In this document: positions 1-8,344 of the stretch, piece after piece | Layout of the letters: every line of letters begins with the position of its first letter | Position numbering within the stretch: the stretch's first letter is position 1 | Assembly: GCF_947305105.1 (NCBI RefSeq) | Contig: NZ_CAMZCS010000023.1 | Location: forward strand, 1-52,393 | Reading direction: 5' to 3' | Origin: an uncultured Fibrobacter sp. | GTDB lineage: Bacteria; Fibrobacterota; Fibrobacteria; Fibrobacterales; Fibrobacteraceae | DNA: 52,393 bases | The notes under the pieces: model-generated | What the model was told of the DNA's origin: nothing | The model's input: the letters and a program-made list of their open reading frames with translations, nothing else | Database searches by the model: none | Program-made: the position numbers and the translations under genes

Positions 1-1813
1 TCGGGCAAATCCTGGTTATCAAATAATCCGCATCAATATCAATAGATTGTTCTAGAACTTGCGTTCCCACTAAAATTCGACCACAAGTATTTCGCTTAGA
101 ATAGCCATTTTTTCCGTACAGAGAAACCCACTTATTTTCTATTTCAGAGCGTTGCTTCTTTATAAATCTGGAATGAATCAATCCACATTCCAAGCCCATT
201 TCAGCAGATTTAGCGGCCAGTTTCTTGAAAACATCCTGAGCATCAGCAACAGTATTTTCTATCCAAAGAACTTGTTCCCCATTTTCAGCTTTTTCCAAAG
301 CAACGTCAAAAGCCTTTTTATCATCTTTGCTTATTTGAATAGAGACATTCCGGTTAGATTCTCCCAAACTCGAAATTTCAGAAAAAGTCTTGTCCGTTTG
401 GCTAGAAATTAGGGGATAACTATCGTTTAATACTTGTTCAAACGGTAAATCCAAAATTTTCTTTTTCTGGGATGAAGTCAATGTTGCACTTAAAATGATT
501 ACAGTACATCCAATGTGCTTTAATTCATCAACAAGGGCGTTCATTATCGTTCCTGTATAGGAATCGTAGCTATGCACTTCATCAAGAATCACAACCTTCC
601 CAGCCAATCCAAACGCACGCACCATACTGTGCTTTACATTCATTGCCGCCATAAGCGCTTGGTCAATAGTTCCAACGGCAAAAGGAGCCAGAATTCCTCG
701 CTTTTTGGAATCAAACCAAGACTTACCAACTTTGGCATCTTCACCAAAAGCGTCTTCTTCGAGCCAAGCTGAACTATGCAACAACTTTAAGCAATACGAG
801 GATTCTTCGCCTACGATTTTTTCGAGAAACAACTGCACGCGTTCATAAATTTTATTAGATGTCAACTGAGTCGGAAGACCAAAATAAATTCCAGAAGCAA
901 GACCTTTTTCAAGCATTTTATAAGCCGCATAAAGAGCCGCTTCAGTTTTTCCTAAGCCCATCGGAGCTTCCAAAACATAAACTCCGGGAGAAGAAACAGA
1001 TTCAAAAAGATCCGACTGAATTTTTCTAGGAGAAAATCCAAAAATATCTTCGAATTGGAGTCCTTTCTTTATAGAAAGTGGAATAAAACCAGCATTATGG
1101 ACAGCCCTATGAGCAATCTTTTTCAAATCATCTTTACTATAAGAATGATTTTGCTGAATATTGCCAAAATAACCACCAGAAGCAAGCCAGTCTGCAACAG
1201 TAATGAAACCACCTATAACACAAGCCTGCTTCCATTCGTTTAAATTATTTGAACCAGAATAAGGGAAACTCCGCTTCAAGTTCTCAATAAGCTTATGACG
1301 TAATGAGGTCCAATTATCACCGCCATAAATATCACTATTCTCCGCAACAGGGCTAAAATTAGGTTTAAAGCCGTGATGCATTCCTTCAATAATTGCAAGC
1401 ATTTTTTGTTCAGGAAAGCTACTTTCAACAGATACCTGAGAAATCTTTCCATGAAAACTCACATCTTTTCGTTTTGCTCTATTTTCATTAGCGCTTTGCA
1501 ACTGAGGAAAATCTTTAACATTACCAAGCCAAGATGTGTATATCATCCGTTGAAAATCTGGACTAATCTTTCCAACATCATGTATAGACGCAAAAAACGG
1601 AGCCGATTCTGTAAGAATCTGCTTCATATTATCAATTAAAGACCTGCATAATTCCTCTGCAACAAAACCCGTTATCAAGCAATGCTCAGCAACAGAAACA
1701 CCGGGCTTTGATTCGCCCGTTTTTTCATCAACAACAAGTTTAGCAAGGCACATACCCAATGGAAGAGCCTCTATATCTTTACTAAAAAAAGTTTTTTGTT
1801 TACATCCAAGCAT
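1..1813 (-). CDS. cas3: CRISPR-associated helicase/nuclease Cas3 (3' end outside window)
   Basis: Cas3 is the HD nuclease and DExH helicase that a type I Cascade complex recruits to degrade target DNA. The first about 604 residues are visible. The HD nuclease half shows AEHC (His44), IHDVGK (His78-Asp79), a later MHHG and VADW. The helicase half shows a Walker A APMGLGKTEAA (Lys289), Ia GLPTQLTSNK, a DEVH box (Asp411-His414), motif III LSATL and a motif V region GTQVLEQSIDID just before the window edge. The order HD then helicase is the usual fused Cas3. The ATG at 1813 gives an HD domain at the expected distance, but no Shine-Dalgarno precedes it. The gene reads leftward, so Cascade genes would lie off the left edge. 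Base composition is visibly more A+T-rich than the housekeeping genes. Subtype cannot be assigned without the neighbours. Confidence 0.93.
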   Translation of the reverse strand, partial: MLGCKQKTFFSKDIEALPLGMCLAKLVVDEKTGESKPGVSVAEHCLITGFVAEELCRSLIDNMKQILTESAPFFASIHDVGKISPDFQRMIYTSWLGNVKDFPQLQSANENRAKRKDVSFHGKISQVSVESSFPEQKMLAIIEGMHHGFKPNFSPVAENSDIYGGDNWTSLRHKLIENLKRSFPYSGSNNLNEWKQACVIGGFITVADWLASGGYFGNIQQNHSYSKDDLKKIAHRAVHNAGFIPLSIKKGLQFEDIFGFSPRKIQSDLFESVSSPGVYVLEAPMGLGKTEAALYAAYKMLEKGLASGIYFGLPTQLTSNKIYERVQLFLEKIVGEESSYCLKLLHSSAWLEEDAFGEDAKVGKSWFDSKKRGILAPFAVGTIDQALMAAMNVKHSMVRAFGLAGKVVILDEVHSYDSYTGTIMNALVDELKHIGCTVIILSATLTSSQKKKILDLPFEQVLNDSYPLISSQTDKTFSEISSLGESNRNVSIQISKDDKKAFDVALEKAENGEQVLWIENTVADAQDVFKKLAAKSAEMGLECGLIHSRFIKKQRSEIENKWVSLYGKNGYSKRNTCGRILVGTQVLEQSIDIDADYLITRICP

Positions 1814-1829
1814 AAATCACATATAATAT

Positions 1830-1868
1830 AAGTAGTCACTGCGTCATTTTTTGACGCAATGACTACTT
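1830..1868. promoter_or_regulatory. 17-bp inverted repeat in the cas3 promoter region (operator candidate)
   Basis: Arms at 1830-1846 and 1852-1868 match at 16 of 17 positions around a T5 centre. The core TGCGTCA-N5-TGACGCA lies at 1840-1858, centred 36 bp before the cas3 ATG. On the minus strand a TATATT -10-like box (1830-1825) begins 19 nt after the centre, so the palindrome would cover the -35 region. There is no U-tract after the stem on either strand, which argues against a terminator. A dimeric transcription factor site is the simplest reading. Confidence 0.6.
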
Positions 1869-1994
1869 AGTGGCGTAAATTTTTATTAACATTTCGCAAA
1901 AAAAATTGAAAGAAATTCACAATGAGCTGGAAAACTTTCAAAAAAGGATAACAAAGAAGGTCTTCATCTATATAAAAAAATGTCCATATTGATG

Positions 1995-2024
1995 TTGACA
2001 AAATTCAAAAAGTGGCGATAAAAT
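1995..2024 (+). promoter_or_regulatory. Sigma70-type promoter of the fic gene
   Basis: A perfect -35 TTGACA (1995-2000) and a -10 TAAAAT (2019-2024) are separated by 18 bp. Transcription would begin near 2031, leaving a leader of about 100 nt before the ATG at 2135. Confidence 0.65.
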
Positions 2025-2134
2025 CGTCTCTAACGGCGCAATTAGGAATAGAACATATTCCATGAAAAAAGTGCGGCATTTCCTACCCACAAAAATAAAA
2101 TTATATTTAACTTCGATTGCTGCAAGGAACTCCG

Positions 2135-3259
2135 ATGCGAAAGAAACCGTCAGAACTGGATTTTGAAGAATACATTCGTCAGGTCGAGCCCGCCAAGCGG
2201 GAAAAGTCCTACGCATGGTCTACGGCTATCGGCTTGCAGCAGGTTGATGGCCTGACGCCTTCAGATTATCTGCTCGAAGTTGCCAAGAAAAACATCGAGG
2301 GGAAAATTTCCCTGAACAAGGCGCAAGCGCTCATTGATTCTTATTACGAATCGAAGACTGAACGGGCGGATGACCAGGACGAAACGGAAGAAGCGGACAA
2401 GGTTTCGACCCGCATTGCACAGGTTTTGAGTGAAAAGGCGTTCAGTTTCTCGCCGTCTTTCTTGATAGCCATCCACAAGCGTCTCTTTGATCGGATTCTC
2501 AAACATGCCGGAGAAATCCGCAAATACAACATTTCAAAAAAGGAATGGGTGCTGAACGGGGATTCCGTGATGTATGGGGCTTCATACGAGTTACGGATGG
2601 CCCTGGATTACGATTTTGAACGTGAACGCGAATTCAATTACAGCAACTTGAGCATGGACGAGATTGTCCGGCACTTGACGTTTTTCGTATCGAGTCTATG
2701 GCAGATTCACGCCTTTGGCGAGGGCAACACGCGTACGACTGCGGTTTTTACCATCAAGTACCTGCGTTCCATGGGATTCAAGGTCGGGAACGATATCTTC
2801 GCCAAGAATTCGTGGTATTTCAGGAATGCGCTCGTCCGTGCCAATTACAAGAATGTGAGAAAGGGAATCCAGCAGGAGCCGGAGCATCTTGAAAAGTTCT
2901 TCCGGAACCTGCTAATGGGCGAACATAACGAACTGAAAAACCGCTATTTGCATGTTGACTACAAGAAGACACAAAGCCGCATCAATACTGAAAAATCAAG
3001 TCCAAAAGCAACGAAAAAACGTGGTAAAAATGTCCCTGTAAATGTCCCTGTAAATGTCCCTGTAAATGTCTCTCTAAAAGACCGACCAAAAAAGATTATT
3101 GCAGTTCTCTCCAAAGACCCTCATGTGTCAGCCACAAAGCTTGCTGAAAAATTTGGCGTTACAGAAAAAACAATCAAAAGAGATTTGCAGTTACTGAAGC
3201 AGCAAAATTTGATTACCCGTGTTGGTGCCGACAAAAACGGCTATTGGAAATTACGATAA
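2135..3259 (+). CDS. Fic-domain protein with C-terminal winged helix
   Basis: Fic enzymes usually transfer AMP from ATP to a Ser, Thr or Tyr of a target protein. The Fic motif HAFGEGNTR starts at His192 and keeps the catalytic His, acidic residue, GN and Arg. The first about 60 residues (AIGLQQVDGL, EGKISLNKAQ) resemble VbhA-type antitoxin domains that are often fused to Fic, so the activity may be self-restrained; this is inference. After the Fic core comes a linker of NVPV repeats, then a winged helix (ATKLAEKFGVTEKTIKRDL) suggesting DNA binding and self-regulation. An in-frame TTG lies at 2117, but the ATG at 2135 is preceded by AAGGA at a good distance, so I start there (374 residues). 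Target and any toxin role are unknown. Confidence 0.88.
   Translation: MRKKPSELDFEEYIRQVEPAKREKSYAWSTAIGLQQVDGLTPSDYLLEVAKKNIEGKISLNKAQALIDSYYESKTERADDQDETEEADKVSTRIAQVLSEKAFSFSPSFLIAIHKRLFDRILKHAGEIRKYNISKKEWVLNGDSVMYGASYELRMALDYDFEREREFNYSNLSMDEIVRHLTFFVSSLWQIHAFGEGNTRTTAVFTIKYLRSMGFKVGNDIFAKNSWYFRNALVRANYKNVRKGIQQEPEHLEKFFRNLLMGEHNELKNRYLHVDYKKTQSRINTEKSSPKATKKRGKNVPVNVPVNVPVNVSLKDRPKKIIAVLSKDPHVSATKLAEKFGVTEKTIKRDLQLLKQQNLITRVGADKNGYWKLR
3030..3077 (+). repeat. Four 12-bp in-frame repeats in fic
   Basis: Three exact copies of AATGTCCCTGTA and a fourth diverged copy (AATGTCTCTCTA) encode NVPV units that link the Fic core to the winged helix. The unit is a multiple of three, so copy-number slippage would change linker length without breaking the frame. 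Confidence 0.9.
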
Positions 3260-3289
3260 AAAACCATCAAAATTTCAACAAAATTCATT

Positions 3290-3323
3290 TGTGTCATTTT
3301 ATGTCACACTCTAAATCTATATT
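3290..3323 (+). promoter_or_regulatory. Palindromic motif and -10 box before the HIRAN-like gene
   Basis: TGTGTCATTTTATGTCACA (3290-3308) is an imperfect dyad. A TATATT -10-like box (3318-3323) begins 19 nt after its centre. The same motif shape and spacing occur before cas3, with TGnGTCA and TGnCnCA shared half-sites. The -35 region would be covered by the dyad. Confidence 0.45.
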
Positions 3324-3354
3324 TTCATTGTAACCTTCAACAAGGAGGCCTACA

Positions 3355-4371
3355 ATGGCAAACGAAATCTTCTACGTCAAGGTCGAAACTTCCAAGGCGG
3401 CGACTGTCTACGCCTTCAGCCGGAGCGATACCGGCATCATGGACTACGCGGGCACGGCATCGCCTTCTGCCAGCGATCTTTCGCAGATGCAGTGCGTCGA
3501 GGGAAGTTCGTATTTCACGCCTTCGTGGTACACCTACCTGCCCAAGGCTTTGCAGGCAGAGATTACTGTCTTTATCCCGGCGGCTATCAAGGACCTGGAT
3601 GCAAACCAGTACTCCTTCTTACTGCACGTGGGCGCCCTGCTGCTCGCCATCCAAGAACGCGACAGCCTTCTCACGGCCGAGCTCCTGCACCGGCGTTCGA
3701 TGGTATTCGCGAACTTCACGCCCATCTTGCTGCATATCCTGAAGCCCATTGCAGCCGAGGCGCTTTTCGCCTGGGTGTACGGGAGTTTCCGTGGCGACAG
3801 CAACTTCAAGAATGTCTACGCGGTCGATGCGCCTATTTCTACTGGCGAGACCGACACGGCGACAATCCTCCTTGCGGCCGCGCGCGACACGCTCAAGCCC
3901 GCTCCGCACAAGGAATCGCCCGAAGAGATGTTCATCCGCTACTTCGGCGAAGGCGACGCGCAACATTTCGATTTCACTATCGGGATTGTCGGCGCATCGA
4001 ACCACCCGTGGGTCGATGGTGTCGAGAAATTCGGAGTCCTCTCCGATGCTGCCGTCAGTTTCCATTTCGGCGACGACCCTGCGGCCGCTGGCAAAAAACA
4101 TCAGGAAATCTTTGCATCGCTCAAGGCAAAGGTGCAGGCGGAGCCGTACAACCCGCACGACCACAACGCCATCTGCGTGAGCATCGACGATCTGGAATCT
4201 ATCTTGAAGGGTGTCCCGAGCAAGAGCAAGGCGGGTTACCTGCGGGCAACAGGCGCCGCCATTCTCCGCAAGGCGCGTCCGAACCTGTACAGCTACGAAT
4301 CTGCGCTTTGGCGCATCGGCGGCAATCCCGATTACTTCGAGAATGCCATCGTGATGCGGGTCGGTTTCTAG
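3355..4371 (+). CDS. Protein with C-terminal HIRAN-like domain
   Basis: The start is set by a strong AAGGAGG upstream of ATG (338 residues). The first 200 residues match nothing I recognise; they include a mostly helical, hydrophobic stretch near residues 88-145. From about residue 205 the pattern fits a HIRAN domain: a first strand FTIGIVG, then EPYNPHDHNAICV (263-275), the family signature E-P-x-N-x-x-D-x-N-A-I, then GYLRATGAAIL. HIRAN domains bind DNA ends or damaged DNA, usually fused to helicases or nucleases. Here no helicase or nuclease motif is visible, so the protein may be a DNA-sensing or adaptor factor. The gene is G+C-rich, unlike cas3. HIRAN assignment is by eye. Confidence 0.6.
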   Translation: MANEIFYVKVETSKAATVYAFSRSDTGIMDYAGTASPSASDLSQMQCVEGSSYFTPSWYTYLPKALQAEITVFIPAAIKDLDANQYSFLLHVGALLLAIQERDSLLTAELLHRRSMVFANFTPILLHILKPIAAEALFAWVYGSFRGDSNFKNVYAVDAPISTGETDTATILLAAARDTLKPAPHKESPEEMFIRYFGEGDAQHFDFTIGIVGASNHPWVDGVEKFGVLSDAAVSFHFGDDPAAAGKKHQEIFASLKAKVQAEPYNPHDHNAICVSIDDLESILKGVPSKSKAGYLRATGAAILRKARPNLYSYESALWRIGGNPDYFENAIVMRVGF

Positions 4372-4389
4372 CGGAGCAAGCGCCTGCGT

Positions 4390-5106
4390 TTATTCTTCGT
4401 GGGCGTTGACTTCTTCGGGGTTGAGGACGCGGATTTCGATCCTGCGATTGGCCATGCGGCCCGCCTCGGTGGAGTTGTCGGCCTTGGGGCGGGAATAGCC
4501 GTAGCCGGTAGCGGTCACGAGGTCTTCGGGGATGCCCTTGCTGATCATGTACAGGCGCACGCTGTAGGCGCGTTCTGCCGAGAGCACCTGGTTGAAATCT
4601 TCGCCGCCTTCGCTGCTGGTGTGGCCCTCGACTTCTATTTTCGCCTTGGGGTTGCGCTTGAGCCCGGCAATGGCCGCGTCGAGCGTCTTGAGCGAGCTCG
4701 GGACCAACTCGGCACTGCCCGCCTTGAAGGTGACTCCGGTGAGTTCCGCGCGCGTGTCGTCGAACACGACGGTGATGCCGCCGGTACTTGCCGTCAGCGA
4801 CACGTACGGCGTCTCGCCACATTCGAACGGCCCGGTCAGGCTTTCGCAAAAGATGGTGTACTTGTCTTCGCGGGGAATCATGAAGCTCGCCTCGCCCTCG
4901 GCATCCGTGGTCACGGATATTTTGTTCTTGGGCTGGGCCTGGCCGACAAAGATCAGCTTCTTGCGGGCGTGGGGCGAATCGTTATCATCTACATAAGAAA
5001 CATTCAGGACGGCATGCGTTTTGTTCGGCGCGAGGGCATAAGAAAGATTGAACGCAATCGACACGGCGATAACGAACTTGGGAAAAAACATTTGTACTCC
5101 ATTCAT
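4390..5106 (-). CDS. OmpA-family peptidoglycan-binding protein
   Basis: The C-terminal half is an OmpA domain: it begins GVTFKAGSAEL, has EGHTSSEGGEDFNQVLSAERA and ends NRRIEIRV. These residues bind the diaminopimelate of peptidoglycan and tether the outer membrane. The N-terminus is a hydrophobic export signal (FVIAVSIAFNLSYALA), followed by a small beta-rich region of about 100 residues resembling carboxypeptidase-regulatory or Ig-like folds. I choose the ATG at 5106, 6-7 nt after GGGGAGG; an ATG at 5091 with GGAG is also possible, while the longer frame to 5172 lacks a signal at its start. No barrel is present. It is divergent from the porin-like gene. Confidence 0.85.
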   Translation of the reverse strand: MNGVQMFFPKFVIAVSIAFNLSYALAPNKTHAVLNVSYVDDNDSPHARKKLIFVGQAQPKNKISVTTDAEGEASFMIPREDKYTIFCESLTGPFECGETPYVSLTASTGGITVVFDDTRAELTGVTFKAGSAELVPSSLKTLDAAIAGLKRNPKAKIEVEGHTSSEGGEDFNQVLSAERAYSVRLYMISKGIPEDLVTATGYGYSRPKADNSTEAGRMANRRIEIRVLNPEEVNAHEE

Positions 5107-5235
5107 AATGACACCTCCCCAAATGGAGGAAATCTGCCACAAAGATACATTTAGAGGGGCAAAAATGGACAAAATGTATTTGCAATATAAGATGTTTTTT
5201 TTAAATTTACGTCACCTTTAAAATAGGAGACTTCC

Positions 5236-6318
5236 ATGAAGTTCACCAGTATCGCAAGCATGCTCCTGATTGCGGGCATGGCCAGCTCCGTTTTCGCTGC
5301 CGATGACAGTTTCAACCTCAAGGGGAACGTCCAGACACAGGTCACCAAATCCATCGCCGACGAAGACAATAACTTCAGCAGCGGCTGGATCCGCGCCAAC
5401 GTGGGCGGGCAGTACAAGAGCGAAAGCCTCGACGGGCTCATCATGCTCCGTATCTTTGCCCCGGAATTCGGCAACAAGAACGTGACGGACGCGACGACCG
5501 ACGAAAACGGCAAAGTCAAGGCGACAAAGTCTGCACAAGACAAGATTCTCGCCGACCTCTACTGGGCCAACTACAAGTGGAATCTCGGCGAAAAGGACAA
5601 GATGAACCTGAAAATCGGTCGCTGGAAGACCGACTGGTCGCAGTCCACCCACTTCGGTACCTACCTCGACAAGGACCTCACCAAACGCGGTCTCTGGATG
5701 CGCGATTACAGCCACAACGCTCTTGAACTGGGCTGGATTCACGGTCTCAGCACCCTCAACATCATGTTCGCCACACAAGACGGCCATGCAAACAAGGGCT
5801 ATGTCCGTGTGGAAGAAGACATGAAGTTCACCTTCCCTCTCGAAGTCAAGGTCGGCTACCGTGCCAACCATGGGGACCCGATACAATATACGGCCTACAC
5901 CACGCACAGGGTTGCAACCTACGCGAGCTATAAAATTGTTCCGGCCTTCCGTGTTTACGGCGAATATGCCTGCATCTACACTCAAGACGAAGAGCTCAGC
6001 GAAACAGCTCCTAACTATCTCGCTCCCGAATCCAAGTATTTCAAGCCGGGCATCTATTTCCAGCCGTTCTACCTGGGTATGGATTTCGCACCGCAAAGCG
6101 GCATCCTGAACACACTCATGAGCAACCTCATGGTGGAATGGGAATACATCAACAAGCGCGAAAACCTCTACCAGGACTCGGACACCTACGACGAATGGGC
6201 ATGGACTGTTGCCTACGTGAAGAAAATCGCTTCTTCCAAGCTCCAGTTCAGCGTCTACAGCGAAAACGAACTGAGCGACGTCGGCCTCGCCTTCCGCCTC
6301 ACGACGACACTCAAGTAA
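5236..6318 (+). CDS. Outer-membrane porin-like beta-barrel protein
   Basis: A signal peptide (MKFTSIASMLLIAGMASSVFA) precedes a 340-residue region of alternating polar and aromatic residues typical of an outer-membrane beta-barrel, such as GGQYKSESLDGLIMLRIF and LNLKIGRWKTDW-like strands. The last residues (GLAFRLTTTL) form an amphipathic closing strand. TAGGAGA lies before the ATG, and a clear terminator follows the stop. No specific substrate or family can be named. The base composition and codon use match the core genome, suggesting a resident and probably well-expressed protein. Confidence 0.65.
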   Translation: MKFTSIASMLLIAGMASSVFAADDSFNLKGNVQTQVTKSIADEDNNFSSGWIRANVGGQYKSESLDGLIMLRIFAPEFGNKNVTDATTDENGKVKATKSAQDKILADLYWANYKWNLGEKDKMNLKIGRWKTDWSQSTHFGTYLDKDLTKRGLWMRDYSHNALELGWIHGLSTLNIMFATQDGHANKGYVRVEEDMKFTFPLEVKVGYRANHGDPIQYTAYTTHRVATYASYKIVPAFRVYGEYACIYTQDEELSETAPNYLAPESKYFKPGIYFQPFYLGMDFAPQSGILNTLMSNLMVEWEYINKRENLYQDSDTYDEWAWTVAYVKKIASSKLQFSVYSENELSDVGLAFRLTTTLK

Positions 6319-6341
6319 TCTAAGCAGTATTTGGACATGGA

Positions 6342-6369
6342 CCATCGGCATTAGCCGATGGTTTTTTAT
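6342..6369 (+). terminator. Rho-independent terminator of the porin-like gene
   Basis: The stem CCATCGGC/GCCGATGG with an ATTA loop is followed by T6. The T-run overlaps the stop codon of the convergent FISUMP gene. Confidence 0.88.
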
Positions 6370-7367
6370 TTCAGGTCGATAACGCAGCGCACATAGAGAC
6401 CTTTCTGCACGCTTTCGTCGGAGCGGTTGATGCTATGCGCCTGGCGGCGGAACTCCCATGCGCGGCCGGTGCCTTTCTCCACCGAAGTGCTAGACCAGTA
6501 ATGCCCTGTGTACGTCTCGTCGCAGTATTCGTCCCAATCGCGGCACCCGCCACGTCCTAGGTTATCCCAATCCAGCTTGGACTTGTCTTTTTGATAATCT
6601 CTCCATTCACCGTCGTTCGGGAGGTGCCAGCCCTTCGGGCAGACTCTCTGCGCCTCGTCGAAGGTATAAAAGCGCCCATGGCGCTTGCAGAACACTGAAT
6701 CTTCCAAGAAACACTGCTTTACGCTCGTGAGGTTGTACTGGAGATTCTGCTTCATCCACACTTTGGTGCTGTCGCGGATTTCCACCTTGTACTTTTTCCC
6801 GTCGCGGGGGTCCGTGAACACCATCTTGTCGCGGGAGATGCCCATATCTTCGAGCGGGTCGTAGTCGCCGACGCAGCGCACGGGCAAGGCCATGCTGTCG
6901 GTGACGGCGATTTCGCTGAACATCCCGCGGTTGAGATCGAGCATAATGCCGCGTTTCTGTTCACCGGCCACAGCAAAATAGCCGACTTCCGGGCCGACCT
7001 GCTTGTTCTCGTTTCCGCCAATTTCGTAAAAGCCGGCCGGGGCTCCGACAAAGCTACGCATGTTCTGCTTCTTGCGCGCACCGACAAACTGGTCGCGAGC
7101 AAGCATTTCCCATTCCTGCCAAGACGGAATACGCGTCTTTTCGGGGCAGACCTTGTCCCAGACCTTCGGGGTGTAATACGCCCTGTTCCTTACGACGAGC
7201 GAAGCCCCCTCTTTGTATGAAAGATTTCCTGTAAACCAGTTGAGAGTCCCGGAGCGATACACTCTGTAGACACGATTGTCGCGCGAATCGCTATAGTCGT
7301 TCGCGGCAAACGATACTCCCGCCACCATTGATAAGGCCACAACCAAACGGCCTAAATAACCTAACAT
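6366..7367 (-). CDS. FISUMP-domain secreted protein (two modules)
   Basis: A signal peptide (MLGYLGRLVVALSMVAGVSFA) starts the protein, with AGAGGTG before the ATG. The second half is a typical Fibrobacter succinogenes major paralogous domain: KVWMKQNLQYN, VCPKGWHLPNDGEW, GHYWSSTS and the closing YVRCVI. The first half has a weaker version of the same pattern (KVWDKVCPEKTRIPSWQEWEML and LPVRCVGDYD), so the protein looks like an internal duplication. FISUMP proteins are numerous in Fibrobacter, are exported, and have no settled function. There is no lipobox or Ser-rich stalk here, unlike the two FISUMP lipoproteins near the right edge. Confidence 0.82.
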   Translation of the reverse strand: MLGYLGRLVVALSMVAGVSFAANDYSDSRDNRVYRVYRSGTLNWFTGNLSYKEGASLVVRNRAYYTPKVWDKVCPEKTRIPSWQEWEMLARDQFVGARKKQNMRSFVGAPAGFYEIGGNENKQVGPEVGYFAVAGEQKRGIMLDLNRGMFSEIAVTDSMALPVRCVGDYDPLEDMGISRDKMVFTDPRDGKKYKVEIRDSTKVWMKQNLQYNLTSVKQCFLEDSVFCKRHGRFYTFDEAQRVCPKGWHLPNDGEWRDYQKDKSKLDWDNLGRGGCRDWDEYCDETYTGHYWSSTSVEKGTGRAWEFRRQAHSINRSDESVQKGLYVRCVIDLK

Positions 7368-7491
7368 TTTTCACCTCTACAAAACAGGTACAAACTACGG
7401 CCACTCTTAAAAGAAACTTTTAGGGGCGACCCTACCCTGAATATACAGGAAAAATCTCCAGGTTTTTGTAAAAATTAATTTAGAGTGGGTC

Positions 7492-8292
7492 CTATAGGAG
7501 GAATATCACACCCATGAAGCCCGGACCGACAACAATTCCATAATTTTGCGGTTTTTTCTTGTGAAATTCAAGTATGGAAAGGCTCACTCCCGTGCCCACT
7601 AGAGCACCTGCGACCACGTCTGTAGGGTAATGCTTGCCGGCGGCAATCCGGAGCGCACCGACAAAACCGGCGAGCGATAGCGATCCTGCCCACACAAGCC
7701 CGCTATACGGGGACGAGGGGTATATTTCGTCGAATGCAGTCGCCGTGAATATGGCGGTCGTAAACGCCGCGGAGGCATGCCCGCTAAAGAAGCTACCGTA
7801 GGCCTCGCCCTTCGCCTTTTCTGCGGCCTCTCTCCCCTCTCCGTCTTCGGCATATATATAGGGGCGCGGCCAAAGCTGCATCGAGCGCGCAATCGTGTTG
7901 AGACCATCCTGAATGGCGAGAGCCTGCGCATACATCAGCGTGTAACCTAGGAATCCGGAGGCCGTACCGCCATTATACCAAGCGTAACCGGCAAGCGCAA
8001 CTGGCGCGACAGCCACGGGAGATGCCCAGTCGCTCATCCTGTCGGCCAAATCCGAATAGCGCCCGGCAACGGGCCTGTCCCAGGGCAGCAGTTCCGCCTT
8101 GGGCTTCACGTCGGCATCGTCGGGTTTTTCCATGTCGGAGTAGCGCATGTTGCCATAAACAGAGACCATGGCGGCACCGATAGTGAGCGGAACATCCCAA
8201 AGCGTGAGGACATATTCCGCAGCCACGGGAGAAAGCGCCCCCGAAACGAGAAACCAGGAAAAAAACAGCGCTTTCGGCAAAAAAGATTTCAT
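7492..8292 (-). CDS. PAP2-family phosphatase
   Basis: PAP2 enzymes remove phosphate from lipid phosphates such as phosphatidic acid or undecaprenyl pyrophosphate. The three motif blocks are visible: WPRP, then GSFFSGHASA with the SGH core, then RIAAGKHYPTD, which fits R-x5-H-x3-D. An N-terminal hydrophobic segment (ALFFSWFLVSGALSPVAA) looks like a signal peptide, placing the protein in the periplasm or envelope. I start at the ATG at 8292, since the frame upstream antisense to the next gene has no protein-like character. A short AGGT precedes it. The gene is divergent from the ArsR-methyltransferase gene with a 52-bp gap. Substrate is unknown. Confidence 0.82.
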   Translation of the reverse strand: MKSFLPKALFFSWFLVSGALSPVAAEYVLTLWDVPLTIGAAMVSVYGNMRYSDMEKPDDADVKPKAELLPWDRPVAGRYSDLADRMSDWASPVAVAPVALAGYAWYNGGTASGFLGYTLMYAQALAIQDGLNTIARSMQLWPRPYIYAEDGEGREAAEKAKGEAYGSFFSGHASAAFTTAIFTATAFDEIYPSSPYSGLVWAGSLSLAGFVGALRIAAGKHYPTDVVAGALVGTGVSLSILEFHKKKPQNYGIVVGPGFMGVIFLL

Positions 8293-8344
8293 TGACCTAT
8301 AAACTAAAAAATTATATTCAACCTGTATATTATCAGGAGCTTCC

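Larger units (their letters stand above)
1814..2134. other. A+T-rich intergenic region between divergent cas3 and fic genes
   Basis: This 321-bp gap holds no credible coding frame. It contains a strong palindrome next to cas3 and a promoter for the fic gene, both listed separately. No CRISPR repeats are seen, so any array belonging to cas3 lies outside the window. Confidence 0.7.

Noticed and set aside
1830..1868. Terminator reading of the palindrome before cas3
   Set aside because: No T-run follows the stem on either strand and both flanking genes diverge from it, so nothing would end there.
3290..3308. Possible CRP/FNR site before the HIRAN-like gene
   Set aside because: The TGTG and TCACA halves are too far apart for the 16-bp CRP consensus; a different dimeric regulator fits better.
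5218..6351. Antisense frame covering the porin-like gene
   Set aside because: The plus-strand frame has a signal peptide, ribosome site and terminator; the antisense one has none.
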